Positions 8,309-16,191 are shown, numbered from the stretch's first letter. The stretch is 41,025 nucleotides of DNA from Clostridia bacterium (GCA_017500855.1 JAFVYC010000005.1:1-41025); one strand, 5' to 3'. The notes: generated from the letters alone by a model not told the origin. Made by a program: numbers and translations.

Positions 8309-10735
8309 TTATTTGTCTCCTTTACCTTTTGTTATCAACATGCCAAGGCCTTTGAAGAATTTGCCGTTGAACATTGTGATCAAGCCTTCAAGCATTCTGC
8401 GGGACATTCCGCCAAACTTTGCAACGCCACGCAATGGTTGGTGCAAAACGCCCATTACCAACGTGTTTGCTGTTGTGCGCATGCCAAACACACGGCAACA
8501 ACCAATAACAAAGCGGATAACGCCCGAGAACGCACGTCCTGTCCAGCCCTTTGCATAGCGAAGGTCTTCCACAGTGCAGTTTTCGTGTGCGATGATGCGA
8601 GTTTTTTTCTTGTTGATGAATTCGTGTTCGGGGTTGGGCAAATCTCTGCCAAGCAACGCCTTGAATTCTTCGTCGGAAATGGCAACAACGTCCTTGTTGA
8701 AGTAGGATGGCAACAACGCTTTGTCGTAGGGGGCAACGTCGGTTGTGCCTGCCTTGTGAATTTCGCCTTCCAAACGAACGTCGTTGATAGCAGCGGAAAC
8801 GTAGATTTGGTAGTCGCCTTCTTCAATTTCCCACTTGTTTGTTTTAACGTTGAAGTAGCGGAAGGTTTTGTCGTCGAAAGGAATTGTTACCAAAACGCTT
8901 TCGCCAGCCTTTACAAACACTTTCTTGAAGCCCTTGAGTTCCTTGCTGGGGCGGAAGATTTCGCTTTGCTTTTTGCCAACGTACAACTGAACAACTTCCT
9001 TGCCGTCACGCTTGCCTGTGTTGGTTACTTTGAGTGTTACGCCATCTTGGGAAATTGCCAAGTCGGAGTACTCGAAAGTTGTGTAGGAAAGGCCGTAGCC
9101 AAATGGGTAGGAAACGGGAGCGTTTGCGCTGTCGTAGTAGCGGTAGCCAACAAACAAACTTTCACGGTATTCCGTTGTCATTGTTCTGGATGGGTAGCGT
9201 TCGCTAGCAGCATCGCCTTCCTTCACGGGGAAAGTTTCGGCAAGTTTGCCACTTGGGTTTGTTTTGCCTGTGAGGATGTTGAACAATGCTTTTGCGCCTG
9301 CTTGGCCGGAAAGGCATTGGTACACAACTGCATCGGCATCCTTGCACCAGTCGGTTTCTACTGCGCTACCGCAGGAGAGAACAACAACAATCTTTTTGCC
9401 TGTTGCCTTGAGTTGGTTGTACAAATCAATTTGGTTTTGTGGAATTTTGAGGTCGGAACGGTCCAAACCTTCGGCTTCGGTAACTTCGTCCAAGCCTGCA
9501 AAGTACAAAACAACGTCGCCGAAGTTTGCAAGTTTCACAGCGGATTTTGCCCTGCCGTTGCTCTTTTTGCCGTAGCGGTTGAAGCCACGTGTTGCGCCAA
9601 CAAGGTCAAGACCGTAGTTGCAAGCAACGCCTTCCAAGCCCTTTTTGTCTGCCTTGGAAATTACTTTGTCCAACTTGGTTGGGTTTACAACGGAAGAGCC
9701 TGCGCCTTGGTAGCGTGGGTCAAATGCAAAGTCGCCAATGATGGAAATTTTGCCACCGTCCAAAGGCAACACGCCGTTGTTTTTCAAAAGAACGATGGAT
9801 TCTTCCGCACAGCGAACAGCAATGTCGTGGTGAGCGTCCACGTCGAAAGTTGTTGGGTGAACGGAAACTTTTTCGTGTGTGGTTTCTACCAAAGTGAGGA
9901 GCCTGTCCACACAAACGTCCAAATCGGCTTCGTCCAAGGAACCGTCCTTGACAGCCTTGATGATGTCGTCGATACCGTACAAGCAAGATGGCATTTCCAA
10001 TTCGTTGCCACACTTGATGCCATCCACACGGCTGTTGCAACCTGCCCAGTCGGTGATGATAACGCCCTTGAAGCCCCATTCGTCACGCAAAATTTCCTTG
10101 AGCAAATGGAAGTTTTCGTTTGTGAACTCGCCATTGAGTTTGTTGTAGGAGGACATGATTGCACCGGGGATGCCTTCCTTGATGGCAATTTCGAATTGCG
10201 TGAGGTAGATTTCACGCAGTGCCCTTTCGTCCACAACGGAATCGTTTACCATACGGCGCTTTTCCACGTTGTTGCAAGCAAAGTGCTTTACACAAGCGCT
10301 GGAGCCGTGTTGTTGAATACCCCTTATGTACGCAGCGGCCATTTTGCCTGCCAAGTAGGGGTCTTCCGAGAAGTACTCGAAGTTTCTTCCGCAGTGTGGG
10401 TCACGCTTGGTGTTGGTGCCTGGGCCCAACAAAACGTTTACCTTTTGGCTTGCTGCTTCTTCGCCCAAAGCAACGCCCATTTCTTCGCCCAATTCGTCGT
10501 TCCAGCTGTTTGCCATTGTTGCCGCAGTGGGGAAACAAGTTGCAGGAATGCTGGCATTCAAACCAAGGTGGTCGGCTGCTGCTGCTTGCTTGCGGATACC
10601 GTGGGGTCCGTCGGCACAAAAAGCAGAAGGAATGCCGTGATGGGGGAAGTCTTTTGTTTGCCAAAAGTCTTTTCCGGTTACAAACGATGCCTTTTCTTCC
10701 AAGGTCATCTTTGCAATTAGCTCAGCATGTTTCAT
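8309..10735 (-). CDS. Glycoside hydrolase family 3 (beta-glucosidase-type) with Fn3-like domain
   Basis: The 808-aa enzyme cleaves terminal beta-linked sugars (beta-glucosidase or related). The N-terminal barrel shows FCADGPHGIR (39-48), the KHF motif at 150-152 and the nucleophile Asp229 in VIITDW. The second alpha/beta domain (about 300-540) includes VVLSCGSAVETDW, then a fibronectin-like domain (about 560-680). A helical tail of about 120 residues (GRDLPNPEHE onwards) ends the protein. No signal peptide is seen, so it acts in the cytosol on imported oligosaccharides. The start ATG follows GGAGA by 5 nt. It leads an operon with the GtrA-like protein. Its coding frame avoids TTA, CTA and TCA so thoroughly that the antisense frame is open for 760 codons. 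Confidence 0.93.
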   Translation of the reverse strand: MKHAELIAKMTLEEKASFVTGKDFWQTKDFPHHGIPSAFCADGPHGIRKQAAAADHLGLNASIPATCFPTAATMANSWNDELGEEMGVALGEEAASQKVNVLLGPGTNTKRDPHCGRNFEYFSEDPYLAGKMAAAYIRGIQQHGSSACVKHFACNNVEKRRMVNDSVVDERALREIYLTQFEIAIKEGIPGAIMSSYNKLNGEFTNENFHLLKEILRDEWGFKGVIITDWAGCNSRVDGIKCGNELEMPSCLYGIDDIIKAVKDGSLDEADLDVCVDRLLTLVETTHEKVSVHPTTFDVDAHHDIAVRCAEESIVLLKNNGVLPLDGGKISIIGDFAFDPRYQGAGSSVVNPTKLDKVISKADKKGLEGVACNYGLDLVGATRGFNRYGKKSNGRAKSAVKLANFGDVVLYFAGLDEVTEAEGLDRSDLKIPQNQIDLYNQLKATGKKIVVVLSCGSAVETDWCKDADAVVYQCLSGQAGAKALFNILTGKTNPSGKLAETFPVKEGDAASERYPSRTMTTEYRESLFVGYRYYDSANAPVSYPFGYGLSYTTFEYSDLAISQDGVTLKVTNTGKRDGKEVVQLYVGKKQSEIFRPSKELKGFKKVFVKAGESVLVTIPFDDKTFRYFNVKTNKWEIEEGDYQIYVSAAINDVRLEGEIHKAGTTDVAPYDKALLPSYFNKDVVAISDEEFKALLGRDLPNPEHEFINKKKTRIIAHENCTVEDLRYAKGWTGRAFSGVIRFVIGCCRVFGMRTTANTLVMGVLHQPLRGVAKFGGMSRRMLEGLITMFNGKFFKGLGMLITKGKGDK

Positions 10736-10764
10736 ACTATTCTCCTTTTTTAGTTATGTTTTTT

Positions 10765-10803
10765 GTACATAATTATTAGTATATATAGAATAACATAATC
10801 AAA
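10765..10803 (-). promoter_or_regulatory. Likely promoter region of the GH3 operon
   Basis: An AT-rich block with TTGATT and a TAATAA hexamer 18 nt apart lies 30-65 nt upstream of the GH3 start. Other hexamer pairs are possible, so exact elements are unsure. Confidence 0.35.
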
Positions 10804-10899
10804 CTAAAAATGCAATACCCTTTTGAAAATTGTTTGAAATTTTTTTGCTTTTTTTTGTACAAATTGCCAACGACTTGCCCCTTGCCAACTTGCAACGCA

Positions 10900-11090
10900 C
10901 ACACACGTGCACCACTGCCCACAAAGGTTGTGTTGCCGGCGGATTGCAACCTGCCAAGGGAATTGTAGGCAAACGTTCTTGTTGAGCCGTTGCTTGCAAC
11001 GGAACCAACCTGCCAAACGTGTTGTAGGCATAGGTGTTGTCAACGCCCATTCCACTGTGTGTTTCGTGCACAATTCTGCCAAAGTTCTTG
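10900..11090 (-). pseudogene. Relic of an RHS/YD-repeat protein (two YD repeats, frameshifted)
   Basis: Read on minus, one frame gives FGRIVHETHSG...DNTYAYNTFGRLV (about 11086-11003). A one-base frame change continues as SVASNGSTRTFAYNSLGRLQ and SAGNTTF (about 11002-10920). The spaced pattern of YxYNxxGRL is that of YD repeats in RHS/polymorphic toxin and wall-associated proteins. The fragment has no plausible start, spans only two repeats, is frameshifted and is bounded by a CCACACACGGGG repeat. It is therefore a decayed remnant of a much larger gene. The parent gene may be elsewhere in the genome. Confidence 0.65.
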
Positions 11091-11093
11091 TGC

Positions 11094-11162
11094 CAAATTG
11101 CCAATTTTTCCACACACGGGGTGACGAAATTGACAAAAAAGGGGCAAGCCTTTCGACTTGCC
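11094..11162. repeat. Terminator-bearing duplicated block, copy 1
   Basis: About 70 bp that recur at about 11737-11805 with few differences: CAAATTGCC, then TTTTTCCACACACGGGGTG, GAAATTGAC, and the hairpin block GGGGCAAGCCTTTCGAC. The copies flank the gene at 11193-11609. Confidence 0.85.
11131..11162 (-). terminator. Intrinsic terminator of the gene at 11193-11609
   Basis: On minus, GGGCAAG / CTTGCCC stem with a GAAA-containing loop followed by six T. It lies about 30 nt after the stop codon. Confidence 0.85.
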
Positions 11163-11192
11163 CTGCATAATAAGTATTTTTAGCAATTACAA

Positions 11193-11609
11193 CTATAGAA
11201 CTATTTGTGTCTTTATATTAAATAAATCTCGGTGTTCATTAAGCCATCTTTCAAAAATACGACTTTGTATTTCAAGAATTCTGTTATTAGCCGTGAGAGT
11301 TCCTAATAATTTAATCTTATATTCCTTTCGACCAAACATATTGGGATAGACGCTTTCGGTGATCTGGGATATTTCCGCAAAGCTTATTTCTTGTGTCTTT
11401 CCCATATATTTTACAATAAATTTCTTATCTGTAATGATATATTGTACATAACTCATTTTTGCTATTCGTATGGCCACAAAAATCCATATCAAAAGCAACA
11501 CTCCTATTATTGCATGCAAAAAAATTGCACTAGCCAATATAAATAGAAACACTATTATGTCAAGAAAAATAACAAATATAAAGTTCTCTGAACTTGCCAA
11601 AAATTTCAT
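11193..11609 (-). CDS. Small membrane protein with PH-like C-terminal domain (unknown function)
   Basis: The 138-aa protein has two closely spaced membrane helices (about 10-30 and 32-50), then a mostly beta cytosolic part (YIITDKKFIVKYMG, ISFAEISQI) that resembles bacterial PH-like/YdbT-type domains. I do not recognise a specific family. An AGGAGA site lies 7 nt before the ATG. It is AT-rich and uses TTA codons, unlike the flanking core genes. It is one of three similarly built small membrane genes in this island (others at 11969 and 12605), and each has its own promoter. Likely acquired. Coding status is good, function unknown. Confidence 0.75.
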   Translation of the reverse strand: MKFLASSENFIFVIFLDIIVFLFILASAIFLHAIIGVLLLIWIFVAIRIAKMSYVQYIITDKKFIVKYMGKTQEISFAEISQITESVYPNMFGRKEYKIKLLGTLTANNRILEIQSRIFERWLNEHRDLFNIKTQIVL

Positions 11610-11663
11610 TTCAAGGTCTCCTGTGTAGAAGAATTGTTAATCAAAACTAATGCTGCCACCAAT

Positions 11664-11692
11664 ATCATAGCACCATGTTGTGGTTTTGTCAA
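11664..11692 (-). promoter_or_regulatory. Promoter of the gene at 11193-11609
   Basis: Consensus TTGACA, 17-nt spacer, TATGAT on minus, about 50 nt upstream of the start. Confidence 0.85.
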
Positions 11693-11736
11693 GGGTTGAA
11701 TTGTTTTCTCAAACCAAACGATTGAGTTTGTTGTAC

Positions 11737-11805
11737 CAAATTGCCCGTTTTTCCACACACGGGGTGGGGAAATTGACAAAAAAGGGGCAAGCCTTTCGAC
11801 CTGCT
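11737..11805. repeat. Terminator-bearing duplicated block, copy 2
   Basis: Second copy of the 70-bp block at 11094-11162. Its hairpin is slightly degraded (CTTGCC pairs with GAGCAGG through a G-T pair) but is still followed by six T on minus. Confidence 0.85.
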
Positions 11806-11894
11806 CAAGATAATTTCTTAAGATTGTTGTCTTTTTCGTGAAATTGTTATCAATATTCTCTATCGACACGGCCTTTGGGATTACTGCAAACAAC

Positions 11895-11932
11895 AAAAAT
11901 AGCCGAGACTGATAACTCGGTCTCGGCTTTTT
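11895..11932 (-). terminator. Intrinsic terminator of the gene at 11969-12451
   Basis: Stem AGCCGAGAC / GTCTCGGCT with A and T runs on both sides; about 40 nt after the stop. Probably bidirectional. Confidence 0.9.
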
Positions 11933-11968
11933 AGTTTTGACATTTATGACTCAGAATAATTAAGTTTA

Positions 11969-12451
11969 TCAATCGCCAATAATTTGTTTAATCCTGTATA
12001 TTAGGGTATTCATTTTACCCGTGAGACCCTTCGCCTCAATAGAAATGGTGTTCTTTTCGGATTGGATTATTATCCTATCTATTTTTTCAACTATCTTGGT
12101 ATTTTTATCAATTAGTATTCTTTTCGTATAAAAGATACTCTTTTTAACTAATGTATTACCGTCCAAGTATACACAGGTCGTAGCCGTGATAGCATATGCT
12201 CTCATTAAAGGCAAATCGGATACTAATACCAAAAATAAACCCGACCAATGGAGAGTTGAAGTTTGTTGAGAAACAAAATGGACAATTATAATAGTCACGG
12301 AATACACGAACGATATCGCAAAATATGCGGCAGAGACAAATGGCTCAACATATAATTCTTTAACAAAGTTACGCTTTTTCCAAACATTTACGCACAAAAA
12401 TGTAGATGTCAACAAAAGTAGGATAATGGCAATCAATATATTACTAATCAT
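11969..12451 (-). CDS. Small membrane protein with PH-like C-terminal domain (unknown function)
   Basis: The 160-aa protein has an N-terminal helix (about 4-22) and two more helices (about 40-62 and 70-90). A beta-rich cytosolic tail follows (CVYLDGNTLVKKSIFYTKRI, then IIIQSEKNTISIEAKG). The build resembles its two neighbours although identity is low. AGGAG lies 7 nt before the ATG. It is AT-rich with free use of TTA/ATA codons, consistent with horizontal origin. I cannot name a family. It could be a sensor or membrane-anchored scaffold; nothing in the sequence decides this. Confidence 0.72.
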   Translation of the reverse strand: MISNILIAIILLLLTSTFLCVNVWKKRNFVKELYVEPFVSAAYFAISFVYSVTIIIVHFVSQQTSTLHWSGLFLVLVSDLPLMRAYAITATTCVYLDGNTLVKKSIFYTKRILIDKNTKIVEKIDRIIIQSEKNTISIEAKGLTGKMNTLIYRIKQIIGD

Positions 12452-12461
12452 TTTAATACTC

Positions 12462-12581
12462 CTAGATGAATTGATTGAACAAGTAGTATATCGCCCCTTT
12501 TATAGGCGAACAAAAAATGGATACTACACTGCCACGAATCAAAGATTTTTTTAATGCACTACTTGCTTGCGTAATGATCAT
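12462..12581 (-). CDS. Possible 39-aa small protein
   Basis: A short frame (MIITQASSALKKSLIRGS...) fills the gap between two island genes. GGAAGG lies 6 nt before its ATG, and a hydrophobic end (IYYLFNQFI) could associate with membrane. The predicted promoter of the next gene lies inside it, which argues against function. Weak call. Confidence 0.22.
   Translation of the reverse strand: MIITQASSALKKSLIRGSVVSIFCSPIKGAIYYLFNQFI
12485..12513 (-). promoter_or_regulatory. Promoter of the gene at 11969-12451
   Basis: TTGTTC, 17-nt spacer, TATACT on minus, about 35-60 nt upstream of the start. Confidence 0.55.
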
Positions 12582-12604
12582 TTTATGCCTTCCGCTGTGA
12601 AACC

Positions 12605-13111
12605 TTATTTGTGTGATTCGGTTATATTGGACTCCTCCAAAACTTCCACTTCTTGCTTGCAGAACTCTTTGGCATTTGATTGAATACTTTGCAACAACTG
12701 AGAGATTTGCTGGTGGGAAAACCGTGCTATGTCTAAGCGATAGTTTTGTTTTTCGTCCTTGTAGAAAAAGCACAGACGTTTTGCAAGAGTGCTAGAACCT
12801 GTGATTGTGACAACAACTTGCAATGATTGTAAATTTTCAAATTTAAGTATTTTTTCTTGTTTTGTAAACCAAAAAAAGTATTTACGGCTAAAAATATATA
12901 GTTGCTTTTCTTGCAAAACAATCTTGTGCGAAATAACTTCTGCAACAAGCAACGATATTGCAAATACAGATATCACAATCCCTGTTATACCAGTCGAATA
13001 TAAACCTTTTGATGTGCAGTATATGCTGACAGCCAAAAGTCCTGTGAAAAATACCATCAACAATGGAAGTACAACACAAACCAACACGCCTTTGGGGCGA
13101 ATAATCTTCAT
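12605..13111 (-). CDS. Small membrane protein with PH-like C-terminal domain (unknown function)
   Basis: The 168-aa protein has two membrane helices (about 10-30 and 38-60). A beta-rich cytosolic domain follows (IVLQEKQLYIFSRKYFFWFTKQEKILKFENL), then a helix and an acidic tail. This is the layout of YdbT/bPH-like membrane proteins. AAAGGAGAG lies 4 nt before the ATG. It is the first of the three similar genes in the AT-rich island and has a near-consensus promoter whose -35 is only about 10 bp from the lysS terminator. No specific function is recognised. Confidence 0.75.
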   Translation of the reverse strand: MKIIRPKGVLVCVVLPLLMVFFTGLLAVSIYCTSKGLYSTGITGIVISVFAISLLVAEVISHKIVLQEKQLYIFSRKYFFWFTKQEKILKFENLQSLQVVVTITGSSTLAKRLCFFYKDEKQNYRLDIARFSHQQISQLLQSIQSNAKEFCKQEVEVLEESNITESHK

Positions 13112-13172
13112 TTAACTCTCCTTTTGACAAAGGCATTGAATACTTTTGTTGTTTTGCCTAGTAAACAATGTT

Positions 13173-13201
13173 ATTGTACAACCTTGTGAGTTGTTTGTCA
13201 A
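13173..13201 (-). promoter_or_regulatory. Promoter of the gene at 12605-13111
   Basis: TTGACA, 17-nt spacer, TACAAT on minus, about 60 nt upstream of the ATG. Confidence 0.85.
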
Positions 13202-13211
13202 GGGCAGAAAG

Positions 13212-13240
13212 AAAAAATCCCACCGCAGTTGGTGGGATTT
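13212..13240 (-). terminator. Intrinsic terminator of lysS
   Basis: Stem AATCCCACC / GGTGGGATT followed by a T run on minus, just after the lysS stop. Confidence 0.9.
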
Positions 13241-13253
13241 TGTGTTGGGTTTG

Positions 13254-14768
13254 TTACTTGGAAAGGGGTTTCATTGTGGGGAACAACAGCACGTCACGGA
13301 TGGATTGGTTGTTTGTGAACAACATTACCATGCGGTCGATGCCAATGCCCAAACCACCTGTTGGTGGCATGCCGTACTCCAACGCTGTGATGAAGTCTTC
13401 GTCCATCATGTGCGCTTCGTCGTCGCCTTGCGCCTTGGCCTTTACTTGTGCCGAGAAACGTTCGAACTGGTCGATTGGGTCGTTGAGTTCGGAGAAGGCG
13501 TTGCCCATTTCGCTTGCGTTCATGAAGAACTCGAAGCGTTCGGTAAGTCTGCCATCGGTGGGCTTTTTCTTGGCAAGTGGGCTTACTTCCACGGGGTAGT
13601 CGTAGATGAAAGTTGGTTGGATGAGTTGCTTTTCCACAAAGATATCGAACAATTCGTACAAGGCGTGGCCCCAAGTGCGCTTGCCTTCGGGAAGGTCGAT
13701 GCCCTTTTGCTTTGCAACTTCCACTGCTTGGCTGTCGTCCATTTGGGAAAGGTCAACGCCAACGTACTTTTGCACTGCTTGAAGCATGGAAAGTTTTTGC
13801 CAATTGTCTAGGTCAATTACAACGTCGCCATAGGGAAGTTTGCGAGTGCCAAGAACCTTGTCCGCACAGTAGGTGAACAGGCCTTGCGCAATTTCCATCA
13901 TGCCTTCGAAATCGGTGTAGGCTTGGTACAATTCGATGGTTGTGAACTCGGGGTTGTGCCTCAAGTCCATGCCTTCGTTGCGGAATTGACGGCCAATTTC
14001 GTACACACGCTCGAAGCCACCAACGATGAGGCGCTTCAAGTGCAATTCCGTTGCAATGCGCATGTACATGTCGATATCCAACGTGTTGTGGTGGGTGATG
14101 AATGGGCGAGCATTTGCACCACCTGCAATTGTGTTGAGGATGGGTGTTTCCACTTCCAAGTAGCCAAGGTTGTCGAGGTACTCTCGAATTGCCTTCATGA
14201 TGCCGGAACGGATGACGAACGTGCGCTTTACTTCCGGATTGGCAATAAGGTCGACGTAGCGTTGGCGATACCTTGTTTCGATGTCCTTTAGGCCGTGGAA
14301 TTTTTCGGGAAGGGGCAACAAGGATTTGGACAAAAGTTGAAGGCTTGTTACGTGCACGGAAATTTCGCCCATTTTTGTGCGGAAAACGTAGCCAGTTGCG
14401 CCGATGATGTCGCCAATATCCCAAGTTTTGAATTGTTGGTAGGCTTCCACGCCAATTTCATCTCGCTTTACGTACAGTTGGATTGTGCCTTCGCCATCCA
14501 AAAGGTGGCAAAAACTTGCCTTGCCCATGATGCGACGGGAAACCATGCGTCCTGCAATGGAAACTGTTTCGCCATGCTCGTTTTCGTCCGTTGGGTCAAC
14601 AAAGTTTTCCACAATTTGCTTGGAAGAATGTGTTTTGTTGAACTTGGTAACTTCGAAGGGGTTGTTGCCTTCTTGCACCAATTTTGCAAGCTTGTCCCTG
14701 CGGATTTGCAAAATTTCGTTTAGGTCTTGTTCAGGTTGTTGAACTGGTGTTTGGTTTTGTTGGTTCAT
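13254..14768 (-). CDS. lysS: Lysyl-tRNA synthetase, class II
   Basis: The 504-aa enzyme charges tRNA-Lys. An N-terminal OB-fold anticodon-binding domain (about 55-170, including GRMVSRRIMGKASFCHL) precedes the class II catalytic core. Motif 1 is in RSGIMKAIREYLDNLGYLEV, motif 2 in YEIGRQFRNEGMDLRHNPEF and motif 3 in GGLGIGIDRMVMLF. Length is normal (490-510). The chosen ATG follows GGGGGA by 4 nt; a start 10 codons upstream would lie inside a terminator hairpin. It follows greA, a common Firmicutes order, but with an intrinsic terminator between them, so its level probably depends on read-through. Confident. Confidence 0.96.
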   Translation of the reverse strand: MNQQNQTPVQQPEQDLNEILQIRRDKLAKLVQEGNNPFEVTKFNKTHSSKQIVENFVDPTDENEHGETVSIAGRMVSRRIMGKASFCHLLDGEGTIQLYVKRDEIGVEAYQQFKTWDIGDIIGATGYVFRTKMGEISVHVTSLQLLSKSLLPLPEKFHGLKDIETRYRQRYVDLIANPEVKRTFVIRSGIMKAIREYLDNLGYLEVETPILNTIAGGANARPFITHHNTLDIDMYMRIATELHLKRLIVGGFERVYEIGRQFRNEGMDLRHNPEFTTIELYQAYTDFEGMMEIAQGLFTYCADKVLGTRKLPYGDVVIDLDNWQKLSMLQAVQKYVGVDLSQMDDSQAVEVAKQKGIDLPEGKRTWGHALYELFDIFVEKQLIQPTFIYDYPVEVSPLAKKKPTDGRLTERFEFFMNASEMGNAFSELNDPIDQFERFSAQVKAKAQGDDEAHMMDEDFITALEYGMPPTGGLGIGIDRMVMLFTNNQSIRDVLLFPTMKPLSK

Positions 14769-14778
14769 ACTGTCCCCC

Positions 14779-14803
14779 AAAAAACGCCTTGTTTTCAAGG
14801 CGC
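14779..14803 (-). terminator. Intercistronic terminator between greA and lysS
   Basis: Stem GCGCCTTG / CAAGGCG with an AAAA loop followed by six T on minus. It ends about 5 nt before the lysS ribosome binding site. It should terminate most greA transcripts and set a greA:lysS ratio. No second promoter for lysS was found. Confidence 0.8.
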
Positions 14804-14822
14804 TTGCTAGTTTTTGCTTTGG

Positions 14823-15272
14823 TTATTTTGTGATGCTGATTACACGAAGAACCTTGATTCTGCCACTGGGAAGAACAACTTCCACAATGTCGTCCTTGTT
14901 GGCTTTGATGAGAGCGCTACCAACAGGAGATTCGTCGCTGATGCGTCCGTTTGCAAGATCGGCTTCGGAAGTACCAACGATTGTGTAGCAAACAACGGGC
15001 AATTCCTTGCCGTTTTTGATTTCGCAACACTCTACCTTTGTTTCACGGATGATTGTTGCCATGCGAAGTTTTGCTTCGATTTCGGCAATTTCGCCTTCCA
15101 TTTCGGCTTGTGCTTTGCGGGCAGCGTCGTACTCGGCGTTTTCCGACAAGTCGCCAAAGCCACGTGCTGTTTTGATTTCTTCTGCAATTTCGGCACGGCG
15201 AACGGATTTGAGATAGTCCAGACGTGCTTCCAGTTCTCTACGGCCTGCTTCTGTGAGTTGAACTTGTGCCAT
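14823..15272 (-). CDS. greA: Transcript cleavage factor GreA
   Basis: The 149-aa protein rescues backtracked RNA polymerase by stimulating RNA cleavage. The N-terminal coiled coil carries the signature GDLSENAEYDAAR with the acidic tip residues (about 40-52). The C-terminal FKBP-like domain ends with SPVGSALI and DIVEVVLPSGRIKV. It is slightly shorter than the usual 157-160 aa, mainly in the C-terminal domain. AAGGAGG lies 9 nt before the ATG. First gene of a unit with lysS. Confident. Confidence 0.95.
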   Translation of the reverse strand: MAQVQLTEAGRRELEARLDYLKSVRRAEIAEEIKTARGFGDLSENAEYDAARKAQAEMEGEIAEIEAKLRMATIIRETKVECCEIKNGKELPVVCYTIVGTSEADLANGRISDESPVGSALIKANKDDIVEVVLPSGRIKVLRVISITK

Positions 15273-15304
15273 GTGTGTTATCCTCCTTGAATAACGACAA
15301 CAAA

Positions 15305-15328
15305 TGCAACCGAACGTTGTGCGGTTGC
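15305..15328 (-). promoter_or_regulatory. Hairpin in the greA leader
   Basis: Perfect arms GCAACCG / CGGTTGC in the 5' untranslated region, about 35 nt before greA. It has no T run, so it is not a classic terminator. Role unknown. Confidence 0.35.
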
Positions 15329-15359
15329 AAAATTTTGTTGCTAGATTTCATACGCATCT

Positions 15360-15389
15360 ATTTTACAACAAGTAGTAGTTGTTTGTCAA
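15360..15389 (-). promoter_or_regulatory. Promoter of greA-lysS
   Basis: TTGACA, 18-nt spacer, TAAAAT on minus, about 90 nt upstream of greA. Confidence 0.7.
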
Positions 15390-15482
15390 CTAAAACGGCA
15401 AAACAGAGCGTTTTTGTTGTGTGTTTTTTGCTGAAAAATGCAAGTTTGGGCAAAAATTGCGCCAAAATTTTGTGCGTGTGCG

Positions 15483-16157
15483 CTAGTTGAGAGCGTCGGC
15501 AAGTTTCAAAACAAATTGGAAGAAGCCTTGCGTTGCCTTTTGGGAGTTTTCCACGTACTCGCCTGCGCCACCAAAAAGGCTGTCGGAAATGCACTTTACC
15601 ATTAGGCAAGGCACGTTGTTGATCTTGCACACGATGGCAATTGCTGCCGACTCCATGTCGCAAATTTGCGCATTGAATTGCGTGGACAATGCGTGCTTTT
15701 GGGCGCTGTCGGCAACGAACTTGTCGCCGGAGGCACAACGCACCGTTGGATAGGGTTGAATGCTTTGCACAATTTGCAAAAGTTTGCTGTCGGTGGGAAT
15801 GGCAACGTCGTCGAAGCAAAGGTACCTGCCTTGGGGCACGTTGTCGATTTGGCTTGTGTCCATTTCGTAGTGAACGACACTGTCAACGTAGACGGTGGAA
15901 AGAAGCGACGTGCTTTCCGTTAGCGCACCAACAACACCAAGGTTGCAAATGATGTCGACTTGGTACTGCGTGATGAGAATTTGGCATGCTGCGGAAGCGC
16001 AAATTTGACCAACGGACGGTGGGCAAATGAGGTAGGCTTGGTGCTTGCCAAGCGGAATTTGGTAAACTGTGAACTGCCCAACTTGCGTTTTGCTTGTGGC
16101 TTGTGCAAGGAAGGACGATGCTTCCTTTTCCATTGCGGTGAAAATGCCAATTTTCAT
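15483..16157 (-). CDS. mtnN: 5'-methylthioadenosine/S-adenosylhomocysteine nucleosidase
   Basis: The 224-aa enzyme removes adenine from methylthioadenosine and S-adenosylhomocysteine in the methionine salvage and activated methyl cycle. It begins MKIGIFTAMEKEA with the catalytic-site Glu12 typical of MTAN. The substrate motif CDMESAAIA (about 170-178) and the catalytic Asp in CISDS follow. Length matches the family (225-235). AGGAGA lies 7 nt before the ATG; upstream in-frame codons are unsupported. No clear terminator separates it from the greA promoter. It is transcribed divergently from a small conserved-looking gene. Confident. Confidence 0.93.
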   Translation of the reverse strand: MKIGIFTAMEKEASSFLAQATSKTQVGQFTVYQIPLGKHQAYLICPPSVGQICASAACQILITQYQVDIICNLGVVGALTESTSLLSTVYVDSVVHYEMDTSQIDNVPQGRYLCFDDVAIPTDSKLLQIVQSIQPYPTVRCASGDKFVADSAQKHALSTQFNAQICDMESAAIAIVCKINNVPCLMVKCISDSLFGGAGEYVENSQKATQGFFQFVLKLADALN

Positions 16158-16191
16158 GGGGAAATCTCCTTGGGGTGATGTTTTCCACACC

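Noticed and set aside
8438..10720. Plus-strand open frame of 760 codons over the GH3 gene
   Set aside because: Same codon-bias artefact; the sense strand has all GH3 motifs.
11606..11896. Minus-strand frame of 96 codons
   Set aside because: It spans the duplicated terminator block and the promoter of the next gene, so it is not coding.
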